A stretch of DNA of 20,072 nucleotides from Clostridiaceae bacterium UBA6110 (lineage in GTDB: Bacteria > Bacillota > Clostridia > Clostridiales > Clostridiaceae): positions 32,540-52,611 of the forward strand of contig DIWI01000095.1 of assembly GCA_002428415.1 (NCBI GenBank). Direction: 5' to 3'. The first letter of the stretch is position 1. Every line of letters begins with the position of its first letter. Position numbers and translations under genes: made by a program. The notes under the pieces were generated by a model. The model made no database searches. It was not told the DNA's origin and was given only the letters and a program-made list of their open reading frames with translations. Below are positions 1 to 6,599 of this stretch, piece by piece.

Positions 1-2
1 TC

Positions 3-308
3 ATGAGTGAAAAATCTTTGTTCAGTGGTGGAAGGTATGCTACCAGGGGCGTGATGTCAGGACTTTGTCCGGGACTTCAGTTTTATCTCTGGAATTTGAT
101 CGACAGGATGGAAATCGAGAAGGATTACCTCCAGGTTTTCGTTTTGGAGTCTTTCGGAAGGGACTGGCTCAAGGTGATACACAGACAGGAGGTTCCACAT
201 TATGAGAAGGAACACCTGATCAAGGTTGATGGTGATAACAAGGATGGCAAGATATTTGTCATTGATTCGGTTGATTATTCTACCATGCTTTATGCAGAAG
301 AGTATTAG
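3..308 (+). CDS. DUF960 family protein
   Basis: A 101-residue protein that I recognise as DUF960. The family signature is visible as RYATRGV near residue 11, LQFYLWNLID near residues 25-34, and DYLQVF near residues 41-46. The length is usual for this family of small cytosolic Firmicute proteins, so the gene is probably complete. Its ATG lies only two bases into the window, so the ribosome binding site and any earlier start cannot be seen. The function is unknown in the family as far as I know, and nothing here adds to it. It is followed after 9 bases by the DUF1801 gene on the same strand, so the two are probably cotranscribed and end at the hairpin at 672-700. The family call is fairly sure; the role is open. 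Confidence 0.8.
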   Translation: MSEKSLFSGGRYATRGVMSGLCPGLQFYLWNLIDRMEIEKDYLQVFVLESFGRDWLKVIHRQEVPHYEKEHLIKVDGDNKDGKIFVIDSVDYSTMLYAEEY

Positions 309-317
309 GGGTGCGAC

Positions 318-656
318 ATGGACCCGATTGATGAATACATGGAGAGGTTCGATGGTGAAAAGCGAGAATGGCTTCAGACCTTTGTCGGATACATGAGGGT
401 AAACCATCCTGAGATTCCGGGAAGGATCTCATATCAGATGCCCATGTTCAAGTTCAATGGAACGTATGTGGCATTTTCAGCTGCAATCGACCACTTTACA
501 TTTCATACTCTTGACTTCGAAATTATTCAAGAGCTTAAGAGCCTGCTTCCGAAAGCGAAATTCGGCAAGGGCTCAGCCAAGGTTCCTTATTATGACAAGG
601 CTGCAGTAGACATACTGTTCGGCTCGATTGAAAAGGTGATTGGTAGAAACAGATAA
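318..656 (+). CDS. DUF1801 (YdhG-like) domain protein
   Basis: A 112-residue soluble protein resembling the DUF1801/YdhG fold, which some annotation pipelines label an iron chaperone because of a distant likeness to frataxin/CyaY. Family features are the opening IDEYMERF segment, ISYQMPMFKFNG near residues 37-48, AFSAAIDHFTFH near residues 52-63 and a C-terminal KVPYYDKAAVDILFGSI stretch. The ATG at 318 follows the stop of the DUF960 gene by 9 bases. The only ribosome-binding sequence is AGGGGTG, which overlaps that stop, so translational coupling is likely. No metal-binding cysteine cluster is present. The substrate and function are unknown; the iron role is a family label, not something the sequence shows. 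Confidence 0.78.
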   Translation: MDPIDEYMERFDGEKREWLQTFVGYMRVNHPEIPGRISYQMPMFKFNGTYVAFSAAIDHFTFHTLDFEIIQELKSLLPKAKFGKGSAKVPYYDKAAVDILFGSIEKVIGRNR

Positions 657-671
657 ATAATGCAGCAAATG

Positions 672-700
672 AAATACCAGCCGTGCGGCTGGTATTTCTT
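672..700 (+). terminator. Intrinsic terminator, probably bidirectional
   Basis: A perfect 11-bp stem (672-682 pairing with 687-697) closes a GTGC loop and is followed by TTTCTT. It lies between the DUF1801 gene and the convergent MBL-fold gene that ends at 717. The outer A-T pairs give a short T-rich tail in both directions, so it can serve both transcripts. Confidence 0.85.
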
Positions 701-716
701 CAAAGTATTCAAAAGG

Positions 717-1691
717 TCATTTGTATTTTAGTTTGCCGTTCTCTTCATATTCTTCAATTAGGCCGCTCTGGATAAGATGATCCAGGTGAGCGCCGGCTTC
801 TCCGACCGCAAACCACTTCTGGGTCAACGGGAATTCTGTCCAATTCTTGGCCCTTATCGACCAGCTCATTTTGGATGCAATCTCATAGGTAGTCAGCCCC
901 GGTTCGGTTTTTACGATAGCCAGAGCTTCGTCGAGACGCAGCATATGGTGTTCCTTCAGCTCTGTGATCCTCTCTCGGACATCACCGATGGGATTCCTGT
1001 GTGCTGAAAGTGTTGTGGTAACATGAAGCCTGAATATCTTGTCGAGGCTCTTCAGGTAGTCGCCGAGTGAGTCAGGAAGCTCAGACCACCTTGTTATGTT
1101 CGGTGAAATGTCGAATATTATATGGTCTCCTGCAATCAGGATTCCAAAAGCTTCATCGTACAGGACCATATGTCCGGGAGTATGCCCTGGTGTCGAAATG
1201 GCTACCAGATTATAGCCTGCTACTTTAAATACGAACCCTTCCTCAATGGTTTCAATTTCCAGATCCTGGGGAGGCAGATAATTCTTGAATGGATTAGTAC
1301 TTCTGTTTTCACGTATCTCTTCTTCGCTGAAGCCGTATTTAATCGACTGTGTCTCTATATCCTTCCATCTCAATGTACTTCTGAATCTGTCCAGTACAAG
1401 GAGGTCGGTGGATGAGATGAATATCCTGTTCTTTTCAGTCTTAAGCCTCCCAATCAAGCCTGTGTGGTCAGAGTGGACATGGGTCAGAAATATATCCAGG
1501 TCATCGAGGCTTACTCCAAGGGCAGCTATCCCTTCAATAAGCGCTTCATAACATGAGTCTATATTGAAGCCTGTATCTATGAGAAGGCTGCGCTCAGCAC
1601 CCTTGATCAAATACGAATTAAGATTTTTAAGAGGATTCCCCGGAAGAGGGACCCTTATCAGATAAATGTCGTTCATGACCTCATGCGGCAT
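717..1691 (-). CDS. MBL-fold metallo-hydrolase
   Basis: A 324-residue metallo-beta-lactamase-fold hydrolase. The zinc ligands are plain: HVHSDH at residues 71-76, His170 in STPGHTPGH, Asp189 in AGDH and His231 in LSAHR. The last 80 or so residues, after the metal core, look like the small winged-helix domain found at the C terminus of LACTB2-like MBL proteins (TTYEIASKM, HLDHLIQSGLIEEY). Enzymes of this group include glyoxalase II-like thioesterases, nucleases and lactonases, and the substrate cannot be read from the sequence. There is no signal peptide, so it is cytosolic. The start is fixed by AAGGAGG at 1700-1706 upstream of ATG 1691. It is monocistronic, with its own promoter at 1721-1749 and the shared terminator at 672-700. 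Confidence 0.9.
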   Translation of the reverse strand: MPHEVMNDIYLIRVPLPGNPLKNLNSYLIKGAERSLLIDTGFNIDSCYEALIEGIAALGVSLDDLDIFLTHVHSDHTGLIGRLKTEKNRIFISSTDLLVLDRFRSTLRWKDIETQSIKYGFSEEEIRENRSTNPFKNYLPPQDLEIETIEEGFVFKVAGYNLVAISTPGHTPGHMVLYDEAFGILIAGDHIIFDISPNITRWSELPDSLGDYLKSLDKIFRLHVTTTLSAHRNPIGDVRERITELKEHHMLRLDEALAIVKTEPGLTTYEIASKMSWSIRAKNWTEFPLTQKWFAVGEAGAHLDHLIQSGLIEEYEENGKLKYK

Positions 1692-1720
1692 TTTAAATAC
1701 CTCCTTGGCATATTAGTTCG

Positions 1721-1749
1721 ATTATACTTCTGGTGCAGGTTTAATGCAA
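1721..1749 (-). promoter_or_regulatory. SigmaA-type promoter of the MBL-fold gene
   Basis: On the minus strand, TTGCAT (1744-1749) and a consensus TATAAT (1721-1726) are separated by 17 bases. Transcription would start near 1714, leaving a leader of about 20 bases that contains the ribosome binding site. Confidence 0.6.
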
Positions 1750-1940
1750 CTTAAGAAGAATCATTCTAATCTCTTCATATAGGTTAGTTTTTTGTAAACA
1801 GAGTGTAACATCATCAAATATCCTGAATATAGAAGATATAATAAATTTAAGGGTTCTTAGGTATACTTGAATTTGAACAAATCGAATATCATATGATGAC
1901 AGGAAAAACATGAATATAACTTACGGATGGGGGCATTAAA

Positions 1941-3062
1941 TTGGATACGAACAATAATAAGCCGAAATTTGCAGTTCTTGGAGCCGGACACGGTGGTACC
2001 GCAATGGCTGGACATCTTTCATTGCTGGGAATTGATGTCAGTCTCTACAACAGGGGAGCTGACAGGATAAGGGCAATTCAGGATAATGGGGGTCTTGAGA
2101 TTGTCAGCAATACAGATACCGTACCTCACGGACATGCTAAATTAGACATTGTCACAACGGATATGAAGGAGGCCATCGAAGGAAAGGATATACTCATGGT
2201 CGTCGTACCTGCGACAGGACACGCCTTTATGGCTGAGCATTTGGCACCACACCTTGTCGATGGACAAATCATCGTGCTTAATCCAGGCAGGACAGGCGGA
2301 GCACTTGAAGTGCTGAACATTATAAGGAAGCTTGGCTGCACGGCTGATGTCACAGTGTGCGAGGCACAGACTCTCCTGTATGCTTCAAGGGCAATAAATC
2401 CTGCCCAGACTCAAATTTTCAGGGTAAAGAACAGTGTGCCTGTAGCGGCAATTCCCGCTCACAGGACACCAGAGGTGGTAAAGAAGCTGAGGAAAGCGCT
2501 CCCTCAGTTCATTCCTGGAGACAATGTAATGAAGACCAGCCTTGACAACATCGGAGCCATATTCCATCCGGCTGTGACTCTCCTTAACGCAGCCAGGATC
2601 GAGAGTACGAACGGAGACTTCGATTACTATACTGAGGGCATAACGGCCTCAGTAGCTCTTATCCTTGACAAGATGGACCAGGAAAGGGTGAATGTGGCGG
2701 AATCTCTCGGCTTCAGGGCAATGACAGCCAGAGAGTGGCTGTATATAGCATATGATGCGGCGGGTAGGACACTATTTGAGGCAATGAGAAACAACAGAGG
2801 CTACGATGGCATCAAGGCACCTAAGACAGTCTATACCAGGTACATTACCGAAGACATCCCAATGAGCCTGGTGCCTATTGCAGAGCTCGGAAAGCTCGGA
2901 GGAGTAGAGACTCCAACCATTGATTCCATAATACTTCTTGGCTCTATCCTGCACGAGACTGATTACAGGGCACAGGGCAGGAATGTGGAGACAATGGGGC
3001 TATCAAACATGTCGCTTAAGGATATAAGAAACTTCATAATTAACGGTGACCTACCTAAATAA
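1941..3062 (+). CDS. NAD/NADP octopine/nopaline dehydrogenase family protein
   Basis: A 373-residue member of the opine dehydrogenase family. These enzymes join the amino group of an amino acid to a 2-oxo acid by NAD(P)H-dependent reductive amination, or run the reverse. The N-terminal Rossmann nucleotide-binding loop is AVLGAGHGGTA (residues 11-21). The catalytic-domain signature NIGAIFHP (203-210) carries the family's catalytic His209, followed by the N-terminal half of the octopine-dehydrogenase helical domain, and RYITEDIP (300-307) is also typical. The start is a TTG at 1941; no in-frame ATG or GTG is available before the glycine loop. It is preceded by a GGATGGGGG stretch that must act as the ribosome binding site. 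The 249 bases upstream are AT-rich with an isolated TATAAT at 1837-1842 but no good -35. The gene stands alone. The substrate is unknown. Confidence 0.88.
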   Translation: MDTNNNKPKFAVLGAGHGGTAMAGHLSLLGIDVSLYNRGADRIRAIQDNGGLEIVSNTDTVPHGHAKLDIVTTDMKEAIEGKDILMVVVPATGHAFMAEHLAPHLVDGQIIVLNPGRTGGALEVLNIIRKLGCTADVTVCEAQTLLYASRAINPAQTQIFRVKNSVPVAAIPAHRTPEVVKKLRKALPQFIPGDNVMKTSLDNIGAIFHPAVTLLNAARIESTNGDFDYYTEGITASVALILDKMDQERVNVAESLGFRAMTAREWLYIAYDAAGRTLFEAMRNNRGYDGIKAPKTVYTRYITEDIPMSLVPIAELGKLGGVETPTIDSIILLGSILHETDYRAQGRNVETMGLSNMSLKDIRNFIINGDLPK

Positions 3063-3066
3063 GGAG

Positions 3067-3090
3067 CAGCCTCGGAATTTTCCGAGGCTG
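3067..3090. terminator. Shared hairpin between convergent genes
   Basis: CAGCCTCGG (3067-3075) pairs with CCGAGGCTG (3082-3090) around a six-base AATTTT loop. It separates the convergent opine dehydrogenase gene and the DUF434 gene. Neither side has a clean U-tract, so it may work as a weak bidirectional terminator or an mRNA-end stabiliser. Confidence 0.6.
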
Positions 3091-3128
3091 TACTAATCAG
3101 GAAAATATTGTAATCCAGTTTTTTCGAG

Positions 3129-3842
3129 TCATTCAGAGAGATCCGCTATGAAAGGATCTGGTGCATTATTAAGGATGATATCTCTTGTCAAATTCACCCA
3201 ACTGATGCATGAATCGAGTATTATGGAATCTCCGGTTATTATACTTTCTTTACCCGACATCACCTTGTCGGAGTCATCTTCCAGTGATACCTCAACAGGA
3301 AGCTGGAATGTTGAGGAAATCTCAAGGATCCTTTTCTTAAGCCGGCCTGAGTTGGATACAGGTGAATCGAGGTAAATCTTTGCTGATGTCACCCCTAACA
3401 CCTCAAGTGACTCAAGCAGCAGCCTAATTGCCGCATCTGTCTGGGGAATCAAATGGTATGTCCCCCTGAGACCTGCAAGGTCCCTGATGACTCCATCACC
3501 ACATAGTATGAGGAGGCTGCCGGACAATGCGGTCTCAAGGGTAATTATTATGTTGAAGCCGTCAATCAAGACCTCTTTCCCCTTTACTTCAGGCGGAGTG
3601 AGCAATTTACCGAGTCTAAGCTTTAGGTCACTTCTTGAGGAAACGCTCCTCTTCATGGCATTCCTCTGCCTTGCGGTCAGGCTGTGGTGATTTCCAACGA
3701 AGGTTGAGGCGGTATCCATGGAGTAGCCTCTGTCAAGAAGCCATATTAGCTCCTCCCTTGCCGCCTTAAGACGCAAAAGGGCGGAACCGGTGAAATCATC
3801 ACGGTCCGCCCTGTCAAAGCCTCTTTTTGGATTACTTTCCAT
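3129..3842 (-). CDS. DUF434 domain protein, PIN/NYN-like
   Basis: A 237-residue protein of the DUF434/COG2454 type. An N-terminal helical part with a VGNHHSLTARQRNAMKRS segment (residues 49-66) leads into an alpha/beta part with VLIDGFNIIITLE (91-103), CGDGVIRDL (114-122), AKIYLDSP (154-161) and IITGDSIILD (201-210). The regularly spaced acidic residues (Asp94, Asp116, Asp121, Asp159, Asp205) on strand ends resemble a PIN/NYN nuclease; that link is my inference. I chose ATG 3842 because AGGAGA at 3852-3857 lies 9 bases before it. A GTG at 3851 touches that site directly and would overlap the citrate synthase stop by four bases. Either way the gene directly follows citrate synthase and is probably translated from the same mRNA. 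Its function is not known. Confidence 0.78.
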   Translation of the reverse strand: MESNPKRGFDRADRDDFTGSALLRLKAAREELIWLLDRGYSMDTASTFVGNHHSLTARQRNAMKRSVSSRSDLKLRLGKLLTPPEVKGKEVLIDGFNIIITLETALSGSLLILCGDGVIRDLAGLRGTYHLIPQTDAAIRLLLESLEVLGVTSAKIYLDSPVSNSGRLKKRILEISSTFQLPVEVSLEDDSDKVMSGKESIITGDSIILDSCISWVNLTRDIILNNAPDPFIADLSE

Positions 3843-3847
3843 CAGAA

Positions 3848-5227
3848 TCACTCTCCTGAAGGTATCATCCTGTCGTCGATCGGTGTATATGGTCTGAGCT
3901 CACTCAGATTGACATAAGCCGGTCTCATTATCTTATCGTCGAGTATCTGTTCAAGTCTGTGGGCACTCCAGCCAGCGATCCTTGATACAGCGAATATTGG
4001 GGTGAAAAGGTCTCTTGGTATTCCAAGCATGTCGAAGACAAAGCCCGAGTACATGTCAACATTGGCTGAAGGAGCATAGTCTTTGTTGGTCTTCTCCTGT
4101 ATTAGCTTGCTCGATATTCTCTCGACATCAGAAATCAGGTTGTATTCCCTTTCAAGTCCCTTGTGCCTTGAAAGCTCCTGAGCCTTTTGCTTCAGCAGAA
4201 CGGTTCTGGGATCCGACAGCGTATATACTGCATGTCCCATACCATATATCAGGCCCTTGCCGTCGAAGGCCTTTTTATCGAGGATCTTAGCAAGGTATTC
4301 CTTAAGCTCAGCTTCGTTTTCCCAGTTGCTGACATTTTTCCTGATCTCTTCGAACATGGAAGCCACCATAAGGTTTGCTCCGCCGTGCTTCGGACCCTTC
4401 AAGGCACCTATAGCTGTTGCCATTGCAGAATACGTATCAGTTCCTGAGGATGATACGACATGAGTGGCGAAGGAGGAGTTGTTTCCGCCTCCGTGTTCAG
4501 CATGTACGACCATCAGGAGGTCAAGCATCTCAACTTCTTCCCTGGTGTAGTTCGAATCAGTCCTTATAAGGTGAAGCATATTCTCAGCAGTTCCGACACC
4601 TACCTTAGGTGTGTGGAGTACAAGGCTCTGATTATCGAAGTAATGTCTCTTGGCCTGATATGCATAGGCTGCAATTAGCGGCGTCTTGGCAATCAGGTTG
4701 ATTGACTGGGCAAGCACATTTCTTACAGAAGTGTCATCCGGATTTTCATCATACGAATAAAGGGTAAGTATGGTCCTCTGAAGCTTATTCATTATGTTCT
4801 GAGAAGGTATCTTCAGAATGACGTCTTCCTTATAGGAATGCGGAAGCTCTCTGCAGGCATCAAGCAATTCGTTGAAGTCAGCAAGCTGTTCCCTTGTAGG
4901 GAGTTCTCCGAAAAGCAGAAGATAAACTACCTCCTCGAATCCCATCCTTCCGTCGCTCTGGAATCCGGTGACTATATCGCTCATATCGACTCCTCTGTAG
5001 TAGAGGTTTCCTTCTACGGGAATCTTTGCTCCTTCTGACTGGTCATAGCCTATTACAGAACCGACTCTGGTGATTCCAACAAGCACGCCTGTGCCGTTCT
5101 GATTCCTCAGACCACGCTTGACGTTATACCTGTTGTAGAGCTCCGGAGAGATATAGCTGTTGCTTTGAACGACTTTTGCAAGTTCGTCAAGCCTTTCTTC
5201 TATTATGCTGTTACTTCTGATTACCAT
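3848..5227 (-). CDS. Citrate synthase (citrate/2-methylcitrate synthase family)
   Basis: A 459-residue cytosolic enzyme that condenses oxaloacetate with acetyl-CoA to citrate, or propionyl-CoA to 2-methylcitrate in some relatives. The active-site histidines are His245 or His281 (HAEHGGGN and GPKHGGAN) and His332 in GMGHAVY. The catalytic aspartate is Asp391 in NVDMYSGF, and substrate-binding arginines include the one in SDPR (341). GWSAHRLEQ at 419-427 is the usual C-terminal motif. It is somewhat longer than typical GltA and CitZ proteins, with an N-terminal extension of about 45 residues before GVLVGITRVG; this longer form is familiar in Clostridia. It is an Si-type fold, not the Re-citrate synthase known from some clostridia. 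The start is ATG 5227 with AAAGGAGG at 5233-5240. The sequence cannot separate citrate from methylcitrate activity. Confidence 0.93.
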   Translation of the reverse strand: MVIRSNSIIEERLDELAKVVQSNSYISPELYNRYNVKRGLRNQNGTGVLVGITRVGSVIGYDQSEGAKIPVEGNLYYRGVDMSDIVTGFQSDGRMGFEEVVYLLLFGELPTREQLADFNELLDACRELPHSYKEDVILKIPSQNIMNKLQRTILTLYSYDENPDDTSVRNVLAQSINLIAKTPLIAAYAYQAKRHYFDNQSLVLHTPKVGVGTAENMLHLIRTDSNYTREEVEMLDLLMVVHAEHGGGNNSSFATHVVSSSGTDTYSAMATAIGALKGPKHGGANLMVASMFEEIRKNVSNWENEAELKEYLAKILDKKAFDGKGLIYGMGHAVYTLSDPRTVLLKQKAQELSRHKGLEREYNLISDVERISSKLIQEKTNKDYAPSANVDMYSGFVFDMLGIPRDLFTPIFAVSRIAGWSAHRLEQILDDKIMRPAYVNLSELRPYTPIDDRMIPSGE

Positions 5228-5241
5228 GTGTTCCTCCTTTT

Positions 5242-5285
5242 CCCGCAGTGCATAACGATTTCCGCTGATGCCCCTTCACTGTGGG
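5242..5285 (-). other. Leader hairpin before citrate synthase
   Basis: CCCGCAGTG at 5242-5250 and CACTGTGGG at 5277-5285 are complementary apart from one position. In the minus-strand mRNA this gives a nine-pair stem with one mismatch, ending two bases before the ribosome binding site. It may affect translation of citrate synthase. No riboswitch class is recognisable. Confidence 0.35.
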
Positions 5286-5346
5286 ATATGCGTTCTTATG
5301 TAAATTTGACGGATTCGATTTTGAAAATTGCAAAATATTATTCTCT

Positions 5347-5375
5347 ATTCTATATCAATTGAAACGCATATGCAA
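5347..5375 (-). promoter_or_regulatory. Putative promoter of citrate synthase
   Basis: On the minus strand, TTGCAT (5370-5375) and TAGAAT (5347-5352) are 17 bases apart. The -35 is identical to that of the MBL-fold gene. It predicts an untranslated leader of about 110 bases. The rest of the 305-base gap up to 5533 is AT-rich and holds only the operator-like repeat and the plus-strand promoter listed next. Confidence 0.45.
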
Positions 5376-5423
5376 TACGAATATTGATTGATAAAAAATA
5401 TTAATTGTACGCTAATGATAAAA

Positions 5424-5444
5424 CTGACAGTTTGGTCCTGTCAG
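5424..5444. repeat. Operator-like inverted repeat
   Basis: CTGACAG (5424-5430) and CTGTCAG (5438-5444) form a perfect 7-bp inverted repeat with a 7-base spacer. The repeat abuts the -35 of the oxidoreductase promoter, a common place for a dimeric regulator to bind. No regulator gene is adjacent. Confidence 0.5.
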
Positions 5445-5473
5445 ATGAAACCGGGTTGTTTTTGATGTATAAT
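5445..5473 (+). promoter_or_regulatory. Putative promoter of the oxidoreductase gene
   Basis: A consensus TATAAT at 5468-5473 lies 17 bases after ATGAAA (5445-5450), a 4-of-6 match to the -35 consensus. The weak -35 next to the palindrome suggests a regulated promoter. Confidence 0.5.
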
Positions 5474-5532
5474 AGTGATGCAAATGAATTACGAAATGAA
5501 TAGTCAGAATAATCAGATTTGGAGGCGCTTGA

Positions 5533-6528
5533 ATGAAAGCTATAGTTATGACAGGATTCGGTGGACCGGAGGTCTTCACTCAGGCTGAGGTACCTTACCC
5601 GGAGCTGAAGAGCGGCCATGTGATAGCAAAGGTCACTGCCAGCAGTTTAAATCCGCTTGAGATAAAGATAAGGTCGGGAATAGCAGCAGGAAGCTGTCCA
5701 CCGATGCCGGCAGTGCTTAATATGGACTTCTCAGGAACCATTGTCGAAGTCGGCACCGGTGTCTCTGGCTTCAAGGCTGGAGACGAGGTATTCGGGATCG
5801 GGGGCGGAGTGGGAAAGATGCAGGGAGCTCTTGCTGAATTTGTATTGGCAGATGCAGATCTCATCGCTCTAAAGCCTGGAAGCATAAGTCACGAGACAGC
5901 TGCTCTTTACCCACTGGTTTCCATAACTGCATGGGAAGCACTTATGGACGGCTCTGCTCTGAAAGACGCTGAAAAGGTCCTTATCCACGGAATAACAGGT
6001 GGAGTAGGCCACATCGCGGCACAGATGGCAAAAATGGCCGGGTCACGGGTATATGGTACTGTCACATCAAGTGACAAGGTTAGCCTTGCCAGGGAATTCG
6101 GAGCAGATGAAGTGATAATTGCCGGGACAGAGACCCCAGATGAGTATAAGGAAAGATGCACAGGAGGGGAAGGCTTCGACCTTGTGTTTGATACAGTAGG
6201 AGGACAGAACCTTTCAAATAGCTTCAGTGCAGCCAAAATCAAGGGTACAGTGATGACTACCAATGGAAGAGTGTCTCTGGATATTTCTCCGATGCACCAG
6301 AAGGCGCTTACCTTGAAGGTTGTATTCATGGCGCTGCCGCTTGTGACTGGAAAAGGCAGGAAGGAACAGGGTGAAATACTCCGGAATGTGGCAAAGCTCA
6401 TCGATGAAGGAAAGCTGAAAATCAACAAGGATGATAGGTCCTTCTATTTTGATGAGATCGGTGATGCGCACAGGTACTTCGAGGACAGGAAAGCAAAAGG
6501 AAAAATATCGCTGGTTTCAAGATTCTAA
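5533..6528 (+). CDS. NAD(P)-dependent quinone oxidoreductase-like MDR protein
   Basis: A 331-residue medium-chain dehydrogenase/reductase of the quinone oxidoreductase (QOR) branch. The GroES-like N-terminal half has GGPEV (10-14), NMDFSGTIVEVG (63-74) and AGDEVFG (82-88). The cofactor domain has HGITGGVGHIAAQMAK (152-167), matching the GGVG loop, and FDEIGDAHRYFEDRKAKGK is the typical C-terminal end. The structural and catalytic zinc cysteines of alcohol dehydrogenases are absent, so it should be a zinc-independent NAD(P)H reductase acting on quinones or other activated double bonds. The exact substrate is unknown. GGAGG at 5521-5525 lies seven bases before ATG 5533. The next gene starts 71 bases on with no clear terminator between, so the promoter may also serve it. 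Confidence 0.87.
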   Translation: MKAIVMTGFGGPEVFTQAEVPYPELKSGHVIAKVTASSLNPLEIKIRSGIAAGSCPPMPAVLNMDFSGTIVEVGTGVSGFKAGDEVFGIGGGVGKMQGALAEFVLADADLIALKPGSISHETAALYPLVSITAWEALMDGSALKDAEKVLIHGITGGVGHIAAQMAKMAGSRVYGTVTSSDKVSLAREFGADEVIIAGTETPDEYKERCTGGEGFDLVFDTVGGQNLSNSFSAAKIKGTVMTTNGRVSLDISPMHQKALTLKVVFMALPLVTGKGRKEQGEILRNVAKLIDEGKLKINKDDRSFYFDEIGDAHRYFEDRKAKGKISLVSRF

Positions 6529-6599
6529 AAGCAACAAGATAATTCCCTTGCGAAGGAAAAGTCCGGAACAAGGCAATAAATAGAAATGGAGGAATGAAC

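Noticed and set aside
1837..1842. TATAAT as the -10 of the opine dehydrogenase promoter
   Set aside because: No acceptable -35 lies 16-18 bases upstream, and the region is AT-rich, so the match may be chance.
1941..3062. Part of an opine metallophore (staphylopine-like) cluster
   Set aside because: No nicotianamine-synthase-like gene or Cnt transporter is beside it, and the protein is shorter than the metallophore dehydrogenases I know of.
5907..6428. A 173-codon minus-strand open frame inside the oxidoreductase gene
   Set aside because: It lies wholly antisense to a well-supported gene, is low in family-like features and has no ribosome binding site.
6529..6599. A terminator between the oxidoreductase and nucleotidase genes (CCTTG/CAAGG pairing)
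   Set aside because: The stem is only five pairs with a long loop and no T-tract.
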